DNA from: Acidobacteriota bacterium
GTDB lineage: Bacteria; Acidobacteriota; Thermoanaerobaculia; Thermoanaerobaculales; Sulfomarinibacteraceae
Length of the DNA stretch: 61,341 bases
NCBI GenBank assembly: GCA_024641545.1
Contig: JAHECW010000008.1
Coordinates: 1-61,341, forward strand
Reading direction: 5' to 3'
The translations under genes were made by a program, and so were the position numbers. Under the pieces are notes generated by a model that did not search any database, was not told the DNA's origin, and worked only from the letters and a program-made list of their open reading frames with translations. This document shows positions 6,950 through 15,515 of the stretch, in pieces. Numbering within the stretch: the stretch's first letter is position 1; each line of letters opens with the position of its first letter.

Positions 6950-8857
6950 ATGGAGCATGTTGTTTTCGGAACCGCCGGCCACATCGATCACGGCAAGACG
7001 ACCCTGGTGAAAGCCCTGACCGGGACCGATTGTGATCGTTTGCCCGAAGAACGGGATCGAGGCATCACGATCGACCTCGGGTTCGCCCAGGTCTCCTCGG
7101 GTGACATGCAGCTCCATTTCGTCGATGTTCCGGGGCACGAACGCCTCGTCCACACCATGATTGCCGGCGCCTCCGGCATCGACCTCGCCCTCCTCGTGGT
7201 CGCCGCGGACGAGGGCATCATGCCCCAGACCCGCGAGCACCTCGAGGTGATCCGACTCATGGGTGTCCCGGGCGGCGCCGTGGCCCTGACAAAGATCGAC
7301 ACCGTGGACGATGAGTTGGCCGAGCTCGCAGCCGAAGAGCTCAAGGAGTTCCTCGCCGAGACCCCGTTTGCCGATGCCCCGATTGTCCCGGTGTCCGCCG
7401 TCACCGGCCGCGGCCTCGATGAGCTGAGCATGGTGTTGGTCTCCCAGGCGCGTTCGGCCCGCCCGCGACAGATGGATGACCGGCCCTTCCGCGAAGCTGT
7501 GGATCGCGTCTTCAGTCTGACCGGCGCCGGGACGGTGGTGACCGGAACTTCGCTGTGGGGACGTCTCAAGGTCGGGTCCGAGATCATGATCATGCCGGGC
7601 GGTGTCCGCTCGCGGGTGCGCCGGCTCCACGTTCACGGTCAAGAGCGTGAGGCGGTGGAGGCGGGCGAGCGGGTTGCCATGAACCTCGTCGGTCTCGGGC
7701 GCACCGACGTCGAGCGCGGACAGCAGGTGATGGCGGTCGGCGACTGGAAACCGACCCGGATGGTGACCCTGCGGCTCGAAGTTCTCAAGTCGGCGCCGCA
7801 TCCGCTTGGGGAAGGGGACGAGCTCGAGTTGCACGCCTTATCCGATCGGATGCCTGCCCGGATCGACCGACTGTCGAGATCCTCGGTGGCGCCGGGAGAA
7901 TCCGCCGCCGCCCAGATCAGCCTGAGCGAGCCCATGCAGCTCTTTCCCGGTGACCGGGTTGTCCTGCGCCGACCGGCGCCGGTCAACACCTTCGCCGGCG
8001 GGGTCGTCCTCGACGCTCAATTGAGACGATGGCGGCGCCGTGACCGCGCCGGGCTCGAGGCGCTGCCGTCCTCCCGGCGAGGCGCCTGGCCGGATCTGCT
8101 CGGGTGGTGGATCGATCAGGCCGGTTTGGAGGGCGCCACCGCGCATCGCCTGGCCGTCCGTCTGGGGGTCCTCGACGGGGCGGTGGAGGCCGCCATCGGG
8201 CGTCTGCTCGAGGGTGGGACCGTCGTCGCATTGCCGACCCAGCCGGCGACGCTTGTCGGAACCGCGCACCTCGATCGTCTGACTGAGGAGGCGAAGAAGG
8301 AGCTCGAGCGCAGGTTCAAAGGCGTCGAGGTCTCAGCCGGGGTTCCGACCCGCGATTTCGCGGCGGCGTTGTTGCCCAAGAAGGCTCGGGATCTCGCGGG
8401 CCCCTATCTCGAAGAGCTTCGGCAAAGGGGGGTGCTCGAACTCTCCGAGGGCCGGGTCGTCCCGCCCGGGAGCGACCGCCACATGTCGGCCCTCGGCGAA
8501 GAGCTCGCCCGGCGCGTGGAAGTCTTCTATCGCGAGAAGGCCTTTGAGGCGCCCGGGCCGGGCGAAGCCGCGACCGAGCTTGACTCGAAACCGGCGACGG
8601 TCGAGGGCATCTGCACCTTCCTCGTCCAGCGCGGCCGGCTGGTGCGACTCGATGGGAAATTCCTGATTCATCGGGCGGTGCTCGACGAGGTGGCGCGCAA
8701 GATTCAAGAATGGGACTGCGAGTCCTTTGCCGTCGGTGAGTTCAAAGAGCGGTTCGGACTCACCAGAAAGCTGGCGATTCCGGTGCTCGAATGGCTGGAT
8801 TCCGAACGGGTGACGGTCAGAATGGGCAATCAGCGCAAGATCATCAGGCGATCGTAG
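6950..8857 (+). CDS. selB: Selenocysteine-specific elongation factor SelB
   Basis: GTPase that carries Sec-tRNA to UGA codons marked by a SECIS element. G1 is GHIDHGKT (residues 10-17), the SelB-type loop [19 protein letters not shown] follows, G3 is DVPGHE (about 59) and G4 is TKID (about 113). EF-Tu-like domains 2 and 3 continue to about residue 345, then come winged-helix repeats that read the SECIS RNA (to residue 635). ATG 6950 starts the protein just before the G domain. A GTG at 6935 in frame is less likely because the -10 element overlaps it. selA, selD and tRNA-Sec are not in this window. Confidence 0.96.
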   Translation: MEHVVFGTAGHIDHGKTTLVKALTGTDCDRLPEERDRGITIDLGFAQVSSGDMQLHFVDVPGHERLVHTMIAGASGIDLALLVVAADEGIMPQTREHLEVIRLMGVPGGAVALTKIDTVDDELAELAAEELKEFLAETPFADAPIVPVSAVTGRGLDELSMVLVSQARSARPRQMDDRPFREAVDRVFSLTGAGTVVTGTSLWGRLKVGSEIMIMPGGVRSRVRRLHVHGQEREAVEAGERVAMNLVGLGRTDVERGQQVMAVGDWKPTRMVTLRLEVLKSAPHPLGEGDELELHALSDRMPARIDRLSRSSVAPGESAAAQISLSEPMQLFPGDRVVLRRPAPVNTFAGGVVLDAQLRRWRRRDRAGLEALPSSRRGAWPDLLGWWIDQAGLEGATAHRLAVRLGVLDGAVEAAIGRLLEGGTVVALPTQPATLVGTAHLDRLTEEAKKELERRFKGVEVSAGVPTRDFAAALLPKKARDLAGPYLEELRQRGVLELSEGRVVPPGSDRHMSALGEELARRVEVFYREKAFEAPGPGEAATELDSKPATVEGICTFLVQRGRLVRLDGKFLIHRAVLDEVARKIQEWDCESFAVGEFKERFGLTRKLAIPVLEWLDSERVTVRMGNQRKIIRRS

Positions 8858-8890
8858 ATCGGAGATGCCGCAAGACCCGAGGCCCAGCCC

Positions 8891-9757
8891 TCAAGGTTCG
8901 CTGTCGGGAGGTTCGAAACTCCGGTTTCGGACCACGTTCACCCCCGACGAATCGAGGGTCGAAATCTTGAGCTGCGCTCTCGCCGAATACACCACCCAGG
9001 CCTCGTGAGGCGATCCACCCAATTGGGCCGGATCAAGACGCCAGGTTGCGAGGTAGGCCGACAACCAGCTGTGCAGCCCGGGCTCGATGTTGAGCGGTAC
9101 GAAACGATCGCACCTCCCGCTCGGGGTGATGTGCACCAGGGCGCGGACCGGAATGTCGGCATCCTGCTCTGGCGCCTTCACCTTCAGTCTCCGAGGCGAC
9201 GCAAAGGTCGTCAATGAGCTCTGGGGTTCATGGGGGGCGCGGAGGAGGAGTCCCGAAGGCGCCACCCGCAGCGGCGGCGTCGGCTCCAGCGGGGCCGCCG
9301 GATCCGGGAGTTCGAAGGTTGGGCCGCCAACGTTCGATTCCTTGATCCGACCTTCGATGTCGAGCCCCAGGACGACCCACGACCCGACCGCCGTCTCGCC
9401 CTTCCTCGCCGGGTCGAACCGGACATTCTTGAGTTCGTCGAGGAGGGTCTGGGTCATTCCCGGAAAGGGCAGCTCGAGCGGGACCCCCCCGAGGCAATCG
9501 CCTTTGCCGTCGACATAGGCGGCGACGACGGCGGTTCCCCGAACATCGAGCTTTTTTGGCGGCGTCGATGCGAGAAGCCGTGGTGGTTGGTCGACCGCGA
9601 TCGCAAAAGGGTTCGTGGGATCGAGGACGACGATGGGCACCGGGAGATCGATCTCGACCGCGATCCGTTGTTGCCACGCACGGGGACTGCCGCTCTGGGC
9701 GTGCGTCACGGACACGACGCACATGAGACACACACCGGCAATTGAGGCCAGCTTCAT
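8891..9757 (-). CDS. Exported protein with two TonB-C-like domains
   Basis: 288-aa protein with a signal peptide (residues 1-20, cleavage near VTHAQ|SG). I see two copies of a TonB C-terminal-like fold. Copy one is GTAVVAAYVDGKGDCLG...PFPGMTQTLLDELKNVRFDPA (about 76-117). Copy two is IPVRALVHITPSGRC...LSAYLATWRLDPA (about 200-243). TonB-C normally ends proteins with an N-terminal anchor and contacts outer-membrane receptors, whereas this one has no anchor beyond the signal peptide. Its role is unknown, and no receptor or ExbB/D gene is nearby. An extended -10 (TGATAGGAT) ends 6 bp before the ATG. Confidence 0.7.
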   Translation of the reverse strand: MKLASIAGVCLMCVVSVTHAQSGSPRAWQQRIAVEIDLPVPIVVLDPTNPFAIAVDQPPRLLASTPPKKLDVRGTAVVAAYVDGKGDCLGGVPLELPFPGMTQTLLDELKNVRFDPARKGETAVGSWVVLGLDIEGRIKESNVGGPTFELPDPAAPLEPTPPLRVAPSGLLLRAPHEPQSSLTTFASPRRLKVKAPEQDADIPVRALVHITPSGRCDRFVPLNIEPGLHSWLSAYLATWRLDPAQLGGSPHEAWVVYSARAQLKISTLDSSGVNVVRNRSFEPPDSEP

Positions 9758-9763
9758 GGGCTG

Positions 9764-9769
9764 ATCCTA
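9764..9769 (-). promoter_or_regulatory. -10 element of the TonB-C-like gene (leaderless type)
   Basis: TAGGAT on the minus strand with an upstream TGA making an extended -10. It ends 6 bp before the ATG at 9757. Confidence 0.5.
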
Positions 9770-9818
9770 TCACGTATGGCCACGAGATCGTGCCACTCGG
9801 GACCTCGGCGGGTGGGGT

Positions 9819-9824
9819 TAGACT
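9819..9824 (+). promoter_or_regulatory. -10-like element of the GT-B gene (leaderless type)
   Basis: TAGACT, 8 bp before the ATG at 9833. It argues against the ATG at 9827, which would precede the transcript start. Confidence 0.35.
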
Positions 9825-9832
9825 TCATGGTC

Positions 9833-10960
9833 ATGGATGGCCTGACGGGTACCGTCCGCGAACCGGGTTCACCGCAGCGCGGTGTGCTCTGTTGGTTCAT
9901 TTCTCCGCATGGTCTCGGACACGCCGCGCGCGCCTCCGCGATCATCGCCGGCTGCTCTTCGATGTGCCCTGGGATCCACCACCATCTCTTCACCACGGTC
10001 CCGCGCCCGTTCTTCGATGAGTCTCTCGGGGGTGTTCTCTTCGACCTCCACGATCTCGGGTGTGATGTCGGGATGGTGCAGAAGACACCCCTCGCGGAGG
10101 ACGTCGATGCGACCCTCCGGGCTCTCGAGGGGCTTCAGGTGGATGGCGGGCCGGGATTCGAACGGGTCGTCCGCGAGGTTGCGGCGACCGGGTGCCAGCT
10201 GATCGTCAGCGACATCGCGCCCATGGGTCTGGCTGTAGCCCGCCGGCTCTCCGTGCCCGGTGTTCTGGTCGAGAACTTCACCTGGGATTGGATCTATCGC
10301 GCCTATGACGACCCTCGGCTGGCGGTGTTCGGTGAGCGACTGGGAGAGATCTTCCGCTCTGCCGCGGTCAGGATTCAGACCAAACCGGTGTGTCAGCCGG
10401 TCCAGGGCGCTCACACCGTGGCGCCGGTGAGTCGGCGTTCTCAGCTCGAGCGGAACGAGCTGCGGAGCAGGTTGGGAGTCGCGGCGGATGGTCGGTTGAT
10501 CCTGCTCAGCGTCGGCGGACTCGATGGCGGCGCGATCGGTCGCGGAGTCCGATTCCCAACGGCCACGATCCTGGTGGCGCCCGGGATCGGCGACCGGATC
10601 GGTCCTGGAGTGGACCCGATCCGGATTCCAAGCATGGGCGGGCCGGCCCACCCCGATCTGGTCGCGGCGAGCGATCTCGTGATCGCCAAGCTCGGCTACA
10701 GCACCGTCGCCGAGGTCTACCACGCCGGAGCCGCCCTGGCCTACCTTCGACGGCCGAGGTTTCCGGAAAGCCCGATCCTCGAAGCCTTCGTCGCTGAGCA
10801 CATCCCGTCGGCCGCGCTGCCGGAGAACTGGTTCGAAAATCCCTCGACAACCGAGGTTCTCGGCAGTCTTCTCGACATCTCTCGACGAGACGGCCCACGT
10901 CCGAACGGGGCCGAGCCGGCAGCCGAGTTGATCTTGAGTGCGCTTCAGGGTCGATTCTGA
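9833..10960 (+). CDS. GT-B fold glycosyltransferase-like protein (MurG / arabinokinase N-domain type)
   Basis: About 375 aa. The N-terminal half starts with WFISPHGLGHAARASAI, the GHG/A-type loop of MurG-like enzymes. IVSDIAPMGLAVARRLSVP is the second Rossmann strand. The C-terminal half has SVGGLDGG and a nucleotide-binding DLVIAKLGYSTVAEVYHAGA block. The same layout occurs in the glycosyltransferase-like N-domain of L-arabinokinase/galactokinase fusions and in stand-alone relatives of unknown substrate. No kinase domain is present here. It stands alone, transcribed away from the TonB-C-like gene. The acceptor and donor cannot be inferred. Confidence 0.75.
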   Translation: MDGLTGTVREPGSPQRGVLCWFISPHGLGHAARASAIIAGCSSMCPGIHHHLFTTVPRPFFDESLGGVLFDLHDLGCDVGMVQKTPLAEDVDATLRALEGLQVDGGPGFERVVREVAATGCQLIVSDIAPMGLAVARRLSVPGVLVENFTWDWIYRAYDDPRLAVFGERLGEIFRSAAVRIQTKPVCQPVQGAHTVAPVSRRSQLERNELRSRLGVAADGRLILLSVGGLDGGAIGRGVRFPTATILVAPGIGDRIGPGVDPIRIPSMGGPAHPDLVAASDLVIAKLGYSTVAEVYHAGAALAYLRRPRFPESPILEAFVAEHIPSAALPENWFENPSTTEVLGSLLDISRRDGPRPNGAEPAAELILSALQGRF

Positions 10961-11001
10961 GACCCGATTCGGCGCCGGCGGACCGAACCCCGGAATCAAT
11001 C

Positions 11002-11128
11002 GGGAGCCCACCATGGAACCCAGGCGACCTGCGGCACTCGCCGTATCCTCCTTAGTGCTGCTCCCTTCCGGGCCTGACACGGTTCGAAGGGCGACGATGC
11101 ACAGGGCCCGGGCTCCATGGTGGGCTCC
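11002..11128 (-). ncRNA. ffs: Bacterial small SRP RNA (4.5S)
   Basis: The RNA core of the signal recognition particle. On the minus strand the universal domain IV reads GTGTCAGGCCCGGAAGG, then GAGCAGCACTAAG, with a GGAA tetraloop and the asymmetric-loop residues that bind Ffh. The ends pair as a long helix: GGGAGCCCACCATGGA at the 5' end with TCCATGGTGGGCTCCC at the 3' end. At about 127 nt it is slightly longer than the E. coli form. It lies just downstream of two tRNA-Ser genes, a neighbourhood common in bacteria. Confidence 0.95.
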
Positions 11129-11140
11129 CTGCTGCGATCA

Positions 11141-11230
<90 letters not shown>

Positions 11231-11248
11231 CGGTCGAATTTTTCGGTC

Positions 11249-11339
11249 ATGGCGGAGAGGAAGGGATTCGAACCCTTGGAACCCGTGAAGGTTCAACGGT
11301 TTTCGAGACCGCCCCGATCGACCACTCCGGCACCTCTCC
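11249..11339 (-). tRNA. tRNA-Ser (CGA)
   Basis: 91-nt cloverleaf with the same acceptor as the neighbouring tRNA-Ser, encoded CCA, anticodon loop CTCGAAA (anticodon CGA), a long variable arm and a T-loop TTCGAAT. It lies 18 bp upstream of the GGA isoacceptor in the same transcript direction. Confidence 0.96.
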
Positions 11340-11356
11340 GCACGGGGACCGGCATT

Positions 11357-11836
11357 CTACGCTTTTCGGCGTTTTTTGGCAAAGAAGCGTTCGAGCAGGT
11401 CACGACTGGCTGCGGCCTCCAAACCGCCCCTGTGGGCAAGCGGTGGTCCGAGGCGGCGATCACAAGCCAGGTCGAGCATCGATCCGCAGGCGCCGGCTTT
11501 GGGGTCGTCGGCCCCCCAGATCACCAATTCGAGCCGCGCCTGGCGGCAGGTCGTGATGCACATCGTGCACGGCTCGAGGGTCACGTACAGGGTGCAGTCA
11601 TCGAGGCGGAAATCGCCGGCGACCGCGGCGGCCTGGCGAACGGCCAGGATCTCGGCGTGGGCCGTCGGGTCGTGGAGTTCGCGCCGGCGATTGCCCGCCC
11701 GACCGATGATTCCACCCCGGCGTACCACAACCGCGCCAACCGGAACCTCATCGCGGTCAGCGGCCGCCGATGCTTCGGCCAGGGCGGCCTCCATGAAGCG
11801 GCGGTCCTCATCATCAAAAACCCAGTCGGGAAGCAT
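11357..11836 (-). CDS. tadA: tRNA-specific adenosine deaminase TadA
   Basis: Deaminates A34 of tRNA-Arg(ACG) to inosine. The zinc-deaminase signature is HAE at 60-62 (His ligand, catalytic Glu) and PCTMC at 89-93 (two Cys ligands). 159 aa is a normal length. The usual MCAGA after PC is MCITTCRQARL here, a mild departure. The start is the second possible ATG (11836): the first (11848) overlaps the TATGCT hexamer that would be its own -10, and TATGCT ends 7 bp before 11836. It is followed in the same direction by two tRNA-Ser genes and the SRP RNA, so these may be cotranscribed. Confidence 0.95.
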   Translation of the reverse strand: MLPDWVFDDEDRRFMEAALAEASAAADRDEVPVGAVVVRRGGIIGRAGNRRRELHDPTAHAEILAVRQAAAVAGDFRLDDCTLYVTLEPCTMCITTCRQARLELVIWGADDPKAGACGSMLDLACDRRLGPPLAHRGGLEAAASRDLLERFFAKKRRKA

Positions 11837-11843
11837 CTCTCCG

Positions 11844-11849
11844 AGCATA
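11844..11849 (-). promoter_or_regulatory. -10 element of tadA (leaderless type)
   Basis: TATGCT on the minus strand (five of six consensus bases), 7 bp before the ATG at 11836. Confidence 0.5.
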
Positions 11850-12119
11850 GCATTCGAGTCGGCTCAATGATGGTGCGCATCTCCGGGACAGGTGCCGATA
11901 TCAGCGCGCCCCGGTCGCGTCCAAGTGGCGCTGGTGCGCTGTTCATCGCCACGAAGATCGGGTGTCAACCCGCGGAAAACGGGCACCGCGAGGTGCTCGC
12001 AATCTCGACTCCGGAGATTTCTCGGATGATCGGGAGTCCGGCCGCAGCCGACGAGGAGCACCACCCGACGCTCCCGACGTTTGCGCAGCGGCGCGCGGCG
12101 GAGTTCGACCCGCCCTGAG
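11850..12119. other. Intergenic stretch without a recognised gene
   Basis: Lies between tadA and the LysM gene. Short open frames on both strands resemble no family I know and have no SD or promoter. Only the minus-strand terminator at its right edge is clear. Confidence 0.5.
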
Positions 12120-12159
12120 AAAAAGCACCCATCGGCGGGGTGCCGCCTCCGGGTGCTTG
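12120..12159 (-). terminator. Rho-independent terminator of the LysM gene
   Basis: On the minus strand AAGCACCC pairs with GGGTGCTT around an inner GGCGG/CCGCC hairpin, followed by a T-run (six A on the plus strand, 12120-12125). It sits about 20 bp past the LysM stop. Confidence 0.88.
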
Positions 12160-12177
12160 ATGTGGCGTTCGGTTTCG

Positions 12178-13305
12178 CTATTTGACTTCGACCCAATCCC
12201 CGATGTAAACCGACGCCCAGCCTCTGGTGAGGATGGCCGTCGAGTAGTGCTCCTCGACGGTGAGGAGACCGAGCTCCCCGAGCACCAGACGAGGCATGCC
12301 CTTGACGGGGTTGTCCCTGTAGATCGTGGCGAACTGGCCGGGGTAGACGCCGTCGGCAGCTCCGAGATCGACAAAGACCAGCCAGCCGCCACCGATTTCG
12401 ATCTGATCATCCCTGGTGTAAATGATCCGCCCGATCGGTTCGCCGTTCGGAAGATCACAGCGGTCGCTCGGATCGGGTTCGATCACGAGGGGGACCGGGA
12501 TCGGTCGGAACGGCTGCAGGACATTGCCGACATCGATGGGGTCGCAGGCGTAGGTGATCTCGGCGATAGCGGAATTCTCCTGCGCACACAGGACCTTGAT
12601 CTGGCCGATCTTGCTGTAGACGATGCCGAGTGATTCGTTGCTGTAGACCTTGCCGAGCTTGGGGTCGTCGACGAGCCGCTTGAGCTCGCGGATCCGGGTC
12701 AATACGAAGAACCGGTCGCCCGCGGCGACTCCCTGCTCGATCCCACCGTCGATGTAGACGATGTCCCCCTCGGAGAAGGAGTCCTGGAAATCGATGCGCT
12801 CGGCCGAGGTGATCGAGAAGGGATAGATCGACTCGTCCTGCACCAGGTCGGCGAAACAGTAGACATCGGCCGAACTGCCGAGGGGTCGGGGTTCTCCTTC
12901 GTCGATGGCGGGCTCGTCGAAGCCGCCAGGAGCGACGTACTCGGAGGTCACGGTCTCCTCGGGGACGACCTCTTCAACCTCGGCCGGCGGTTCCTGGACC
13001 GCCACGTCGATGGCGATGGGATCGCCGGGATAGATCCAATGAGAGTCCTTGATATATGGGTTGCGTTCCCAGATCTGTGGCCACAGGTAGGGATCGCCCA
13101 AATAGGTCGCTGCGAGGTCCCACAGCGTGTCGCCGCGGACCACCGTGTGGACGGTGGATCCCTCGGGGAAATCGGTCGGTGGATCGTAGGGCGTCCAGTG
13201 ACCGTCAACGAAATGAAGTGGTTGTGGGGGCGGTGCGACAGCTTGACTGAACGCGATAGCAGGGAGCAAGAGCGCGACGGCCAAAACCGGGATTTTCACT
13301 TTCAT
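12178..13305 (-). CDS. Exported LysM-domain protein
   Basis: 375 aa. Signal peptide (residues 1-20, KVKIPVLAVALLLPAIAFSQA), then one LysM domain at about 52-98 (VVRGDTLWDLAATYLGDPYLWPQIWERN, ending IYPGDPI) that should bind peptidoglycan. A Pro/Glu-rich linker (about 102-145) joins an uncharacterised C-terminal domain with repeated acidic strands (FSEGDIVYIDGG and LGAADGVYPGQFATIY) that resemble flagellar-assembly or outer-membrane beta modules. It follows bamD in the same direction, 58 bp apart, so it may be part of the envelope operon. ATG 13305 has GGGAG upstream. Two upstream in-frame codons are rejected because they precede the signal peptide. Confidence 0.88.
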   Translation of the reverse strand: MKVKIPVLAVALLLPAIAFSQAVAPPPQPLHFVDGHWTPYDPPTDFPEGSTVHTVVRGDTLWDLAATYLGDPYLWPQIWERNPYIKDSHWIYPGDPIAIDVAVQEPPAEVEEVVPEETVTSEYVAPGGFDEPAIDEGEPRPLGSSADVYCFADLVQDESIYPFSITSAERIDFQDSFSEGDIVYIDGGIEQGVAAGDRFFVLTRIRELKRLVDDPKLGKVYSNESLGIVYSKIGQIKVLCAQENSAIAEITYACDPIDVGNVLQPFRPIPVPLVIEPDPSDRCDLPNGEPIGRIIYTRDDQIEIGGGWLVFVDLGAADGVYPGQFATIYRDNPVKGMPRLVLGELGLLTVEEHYSTAILTRGWASVYIGDWVEVK

Positions 13306-13363
13306 GGGTACTCTCCCAGTGTCAGAAAACACACTACGAGAGTAACCGAAAGCGTAACAGGCG

Positions 13364-14101
13364 TCAATCTTCGATCTTCTTTGTTCTTTCTTCGACGAGT
13401 TTTTTGTATCTTGCTTCAGCCTCGTCGAGCTTTGATTGAATAGCTGAAATCCGATCGTTCACCGCAGCGATTTTGGTGTAATCCGGGTAGTTTTCCTGGA
13501 TATATTCCAATCGCCACTTGGCTCCAATCCACCGCTTATTCCGGTAGTAATACGACGCCACAAGCCACTCGTGTTCTGCGAGTAACTCCTCGAGCCCCCC
13601 CATGCGGTCCCCGGCCTCGGTCGCGTACCGCGAGTTGGGGTAGAGGTTCGCCAGCTGTCGGTACGCGTCAAGGGCTTCGCGTATCGGACTCAAGTCTCTG
13701 TCGGCTTTGAGTTTACGAGCGCTGAAAGTGTGCCCGACCATGAGCAGAGCGTAGTCTCGATCGGGGTCGTTGGGGTACCGATTGGCAAAATCCCGATAGC
13801 GAAGCCGGGCTTCTGTGAGATTCGTCACATCGTTTTTTGCAGCGTATGTGTCAGCCACCCGGAGGGCGGCCTTGTGGCCCAGTGGATCGTTCGGGAACGA
13901 GTCGTAGACAAAGGAAAACAGCTGCCTCGCATCGGGGTACTTTTTCTCTTGGTAGAGGCCTTCAGCGCGATCGAAAATAGTGGTCTTGTCCAGATTCGAG
14001 AGCTCCTCCAGGAGCCGCTCTTCCTTCGAGGCCTTCGATGAGCACGAGAGGGTGAACAACACCGACAGCAAGGCGAGCGCTAAAGCGATCGATCGATTCA
14101 T
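13364..14101 (-). CDS. bamD: Outer-membrane assembly lipoprotein BamD-like
   Basis: 245-aa lipoprotein: signal peptide ending FTLSC, with Cys20 as the lipidated residue (the -3 to -1 residues T-L-S are atypical). TPR-like helical repeats follow (GLYQEKKYPDARQLFSFVYDSFPND, FANRYPNDPDRDYALLMVG, LANLYPNSRYATEAGDR), as in BamD/ComL. In diderms it works with BamA to insert beta-barrel proteins. Its ATG overlaps the rpe stop by 4 bp. Codon choice and base composition are visibly more AT-rich than in its neighbours, which is odd for a core gene. Confidence 0.88.
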   Translation of the reverse strand: MNRSIALALALLSVLFTLSCSSKASKEERLLEELSNLDKTTIFDRAEGLYQEKKYPDARQLFSFVYDSFPNDPLGHKAALRVADTYAAKNDVTNLTEARLRYRDFANRYPNDPDRDYALLMVGHTFSARKLKADRDLSPIREALDAYRQLANLYPNSRYATEAGDRMGGLEELLAEHEWLVASYYYRNKRWIGAKWRLEYIQENYPDYTKIAAVNDRISAIQSKLDEAEARYKKLVEERTKKIED

Positions 14102-14769
14102 GATTCGTTTCCTCGTTGAGCGGCCCGCCGGAGCTCCGTCAGAGCCCGTTCGCGGTCGTCGGATCCGAAGATGGCGGATCCCGCGATGAGGGTGGCCGCC
14201 CCGGCGGCGGCGAGGGGGCCCGCGGTTTCGGGATCAACCCCACCATCGACCGAGATGTCGATTTTCTGCTCACCGATGAGGCGTCGCAGGCGGCGGATCT
14301 TGTTCAGAGCGGACGGAATGAAGGCCTGGCCGCCGAAGCCCGGGTTGACGGACATGATGAGAACAAAATCGATGTTACCGAGGATCTCGTCGAGCGAGGT
14401 CAGCGGTGAGGCTGGGTTGAGAGCGACCCCGGCTTCCATGCCGGCGTCTCGAATACCCGCGAGGGTACGGTGGAGATGGCGGCAGGTCTCGACATGGACC
14501 GCGATCCGTTGGACCCCGGCGTCGGCCAGCGCCGTCACCAGTGGGTCGGGGTCGGTCACCATGAGGTGGGCATCCAACGGCACAGTGGCGACGGCGGCTA
14601 ACGCCGCCACCACCGGTGGACCGAAGGTGAGGTTCGGGACGAAGTGTCCGTCCATGAGATCGAGGTGGAGCAGATCGGCTCCGGCGGCCTCGACCGCGGC
14701 GATCTCGTCGGCGAGCCTGGCGAAATCAGCCGACAGGAGCGACGGGGCGATTCGGATCCGCGCGCTCAT
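14098..14769 (-). CDS. rpe: Ribulose-phosphate 3-epimerase
   Basis: TIM-barrel enzyme of the pentose phosphate pathway that interconverts ribulose-5-P and xylulose-5-P. Visible signatures are IAPSLLSADFARL, the metal-binding LHLDLMDGHFVPNLTFG, VHVETC, MSVNPGFGGQAFIP and ISVDGGV, all in order. 223 aa from ATG 14769. That ATG overlaps the stop of the upstream PASTA gene (ATGA), and the rpe stop overlaps the bamD start in the same way, so the three are translationally coupled. Confidence 0.97.
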   Translation of the reverse strand: MSARIRIAPSLLSADFARLADEIAAVEAAGADLLHLDLMDGHFVPNLTFGPPVVAALAAVATVPLDAHLMVTDPDPLVTALADAGVQRIAVHVETCRHLHRTLAGIRDAGMEAGVALNPASPLTSLDEILGNIDFVLIMSVNPGFGGQAFIPSALNKIRRLRRLIGEQKIDISVDGGVDPETAGPLAAAGAATLIAGSAIFGSDDRERALTELRRAAQRGNES

Positions 14770-15467
14770 CGGCTCACCCACACCGAAATGATGTCGGATC
14801 GCGACAGGGGTGAGCCTGCCGGGGGGTACTGGCGGAGCACGAGACCCGATGAGAGGCCGGGATAGCTCACCTCGTGGACCTGCCCGAGTCGCAGTCCGTG
14901 GGCGCTGCAGAACCGGCGGATGAGGCTGACGTTGCGGGACATCAACGAGGGCATGACCCACAGATCGTCCCGGGGAGTGGCGTTGACCAGGAGGCTGACC
15001 TCGGTACCCGGAGGAACCGCCGTCGCCATCGGGGGGCCGGTGGCGATGACCTGGTCGGGGCCGGCCTGACCGTCGACTGCGACTCGAGCGCCGACGGGCA
15101 GTCCGAGTTGTTCGAGCCCGCGCAGCGCGCTCTGCAGCGATTCGCCGTAGATCTCCGGTATCGAGACCCGTTCGTTTCCGAGGCTGAGACGGACGGTCAC
15201 CTTGGCGCCCGCCTTGACCTGGAATCCCGGATGCGGGCGTTGAACCGCCACCGCTCCCGCCGGTATCGAAGTCGAGAAGAGTCCCGGATCCTCGATCTCG
15301 ACATCCATTCCGAGATCATGAACCACGGCCCGGGCCTCCTCCACGGATGAACCGCGAAGATCGGGAACCGCCATGGCTCCCTGGTGGACGGTGTAGACCA
15401 GCGCAAACCAGAAAACAACCGCCGACACCGGGAGGAAGACCGCCAACGCAAGCAATCGAGCCGCCAT
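14766..15467 (-). CDS. Membrane-anchored PASTA-domain protein
   Basis: 233 aa: one N-terminal transmembrane helix (about residues 3-27), then three PASTA modules outside the membrane (VPDLRGSSVEEARAVV; IPEIYGESLQSALRGLEQLG; and VMPSLMSRNVSLIRRF ending ISVWVSR). PASTA domains bind muropeptides and usually belong to Ser/Thr kinases or penicillin-binding proteins. No kinase or transpeptidase domain is present here. I start at ATG 15467. An in-frame GTG at 15485 overlaps the extended -10 (TGTTAAAGT), which ends 8 bp before the ATG. Coupled to rpe. Confidence 0.85.
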   Translation of the reverse strand: MAARLLALAVFLPVSAVVFWFALVYTVHQGAMAVPDLRGSSVEEARAVVHDLGMDVEIEDPGLFSTSIPAGAVAVQRPHPGFQVKAGAKVTVRLSLGNERVSIPEIYGESLQSALRGLEQLGLPVGARVAVDGQAGPDQVIATGPPMATAVPPGTEVSLLVNATPRDDLWVMPSLMSRNVSLIRRFCSAHGLRLGQVHEVSYPGLSSGLVLRQYPPAGSPLSRSDIISVWVSR

Positions 15468-15475
15468 CGCAGCGA

Positions 15476-15481
15476 ACTTTA
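15476..15481 (-). promoter_or_regulatory. -10 element upstream of the PASTA gene (leaderless type)
   Basis: TAAAGT with an upstream TGT (extended -10) on the minus strand, 8 bp from the ATG at 15467. It suggests an internal promoter for PASTA-rpe-bamD. Confidence 0.4.
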
Positions 15482-15515
15482 ACACGACCGGCCGGGCCGC
15501 CCGACGAAGGAGCCC

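Noticed and set aside
9869-11080. Minus-strand open frame opposite the GT-B gene and the SRP RNA
   Set aside because: Overlaps a structural RNA and a clear protein gene, with no motif of its own.
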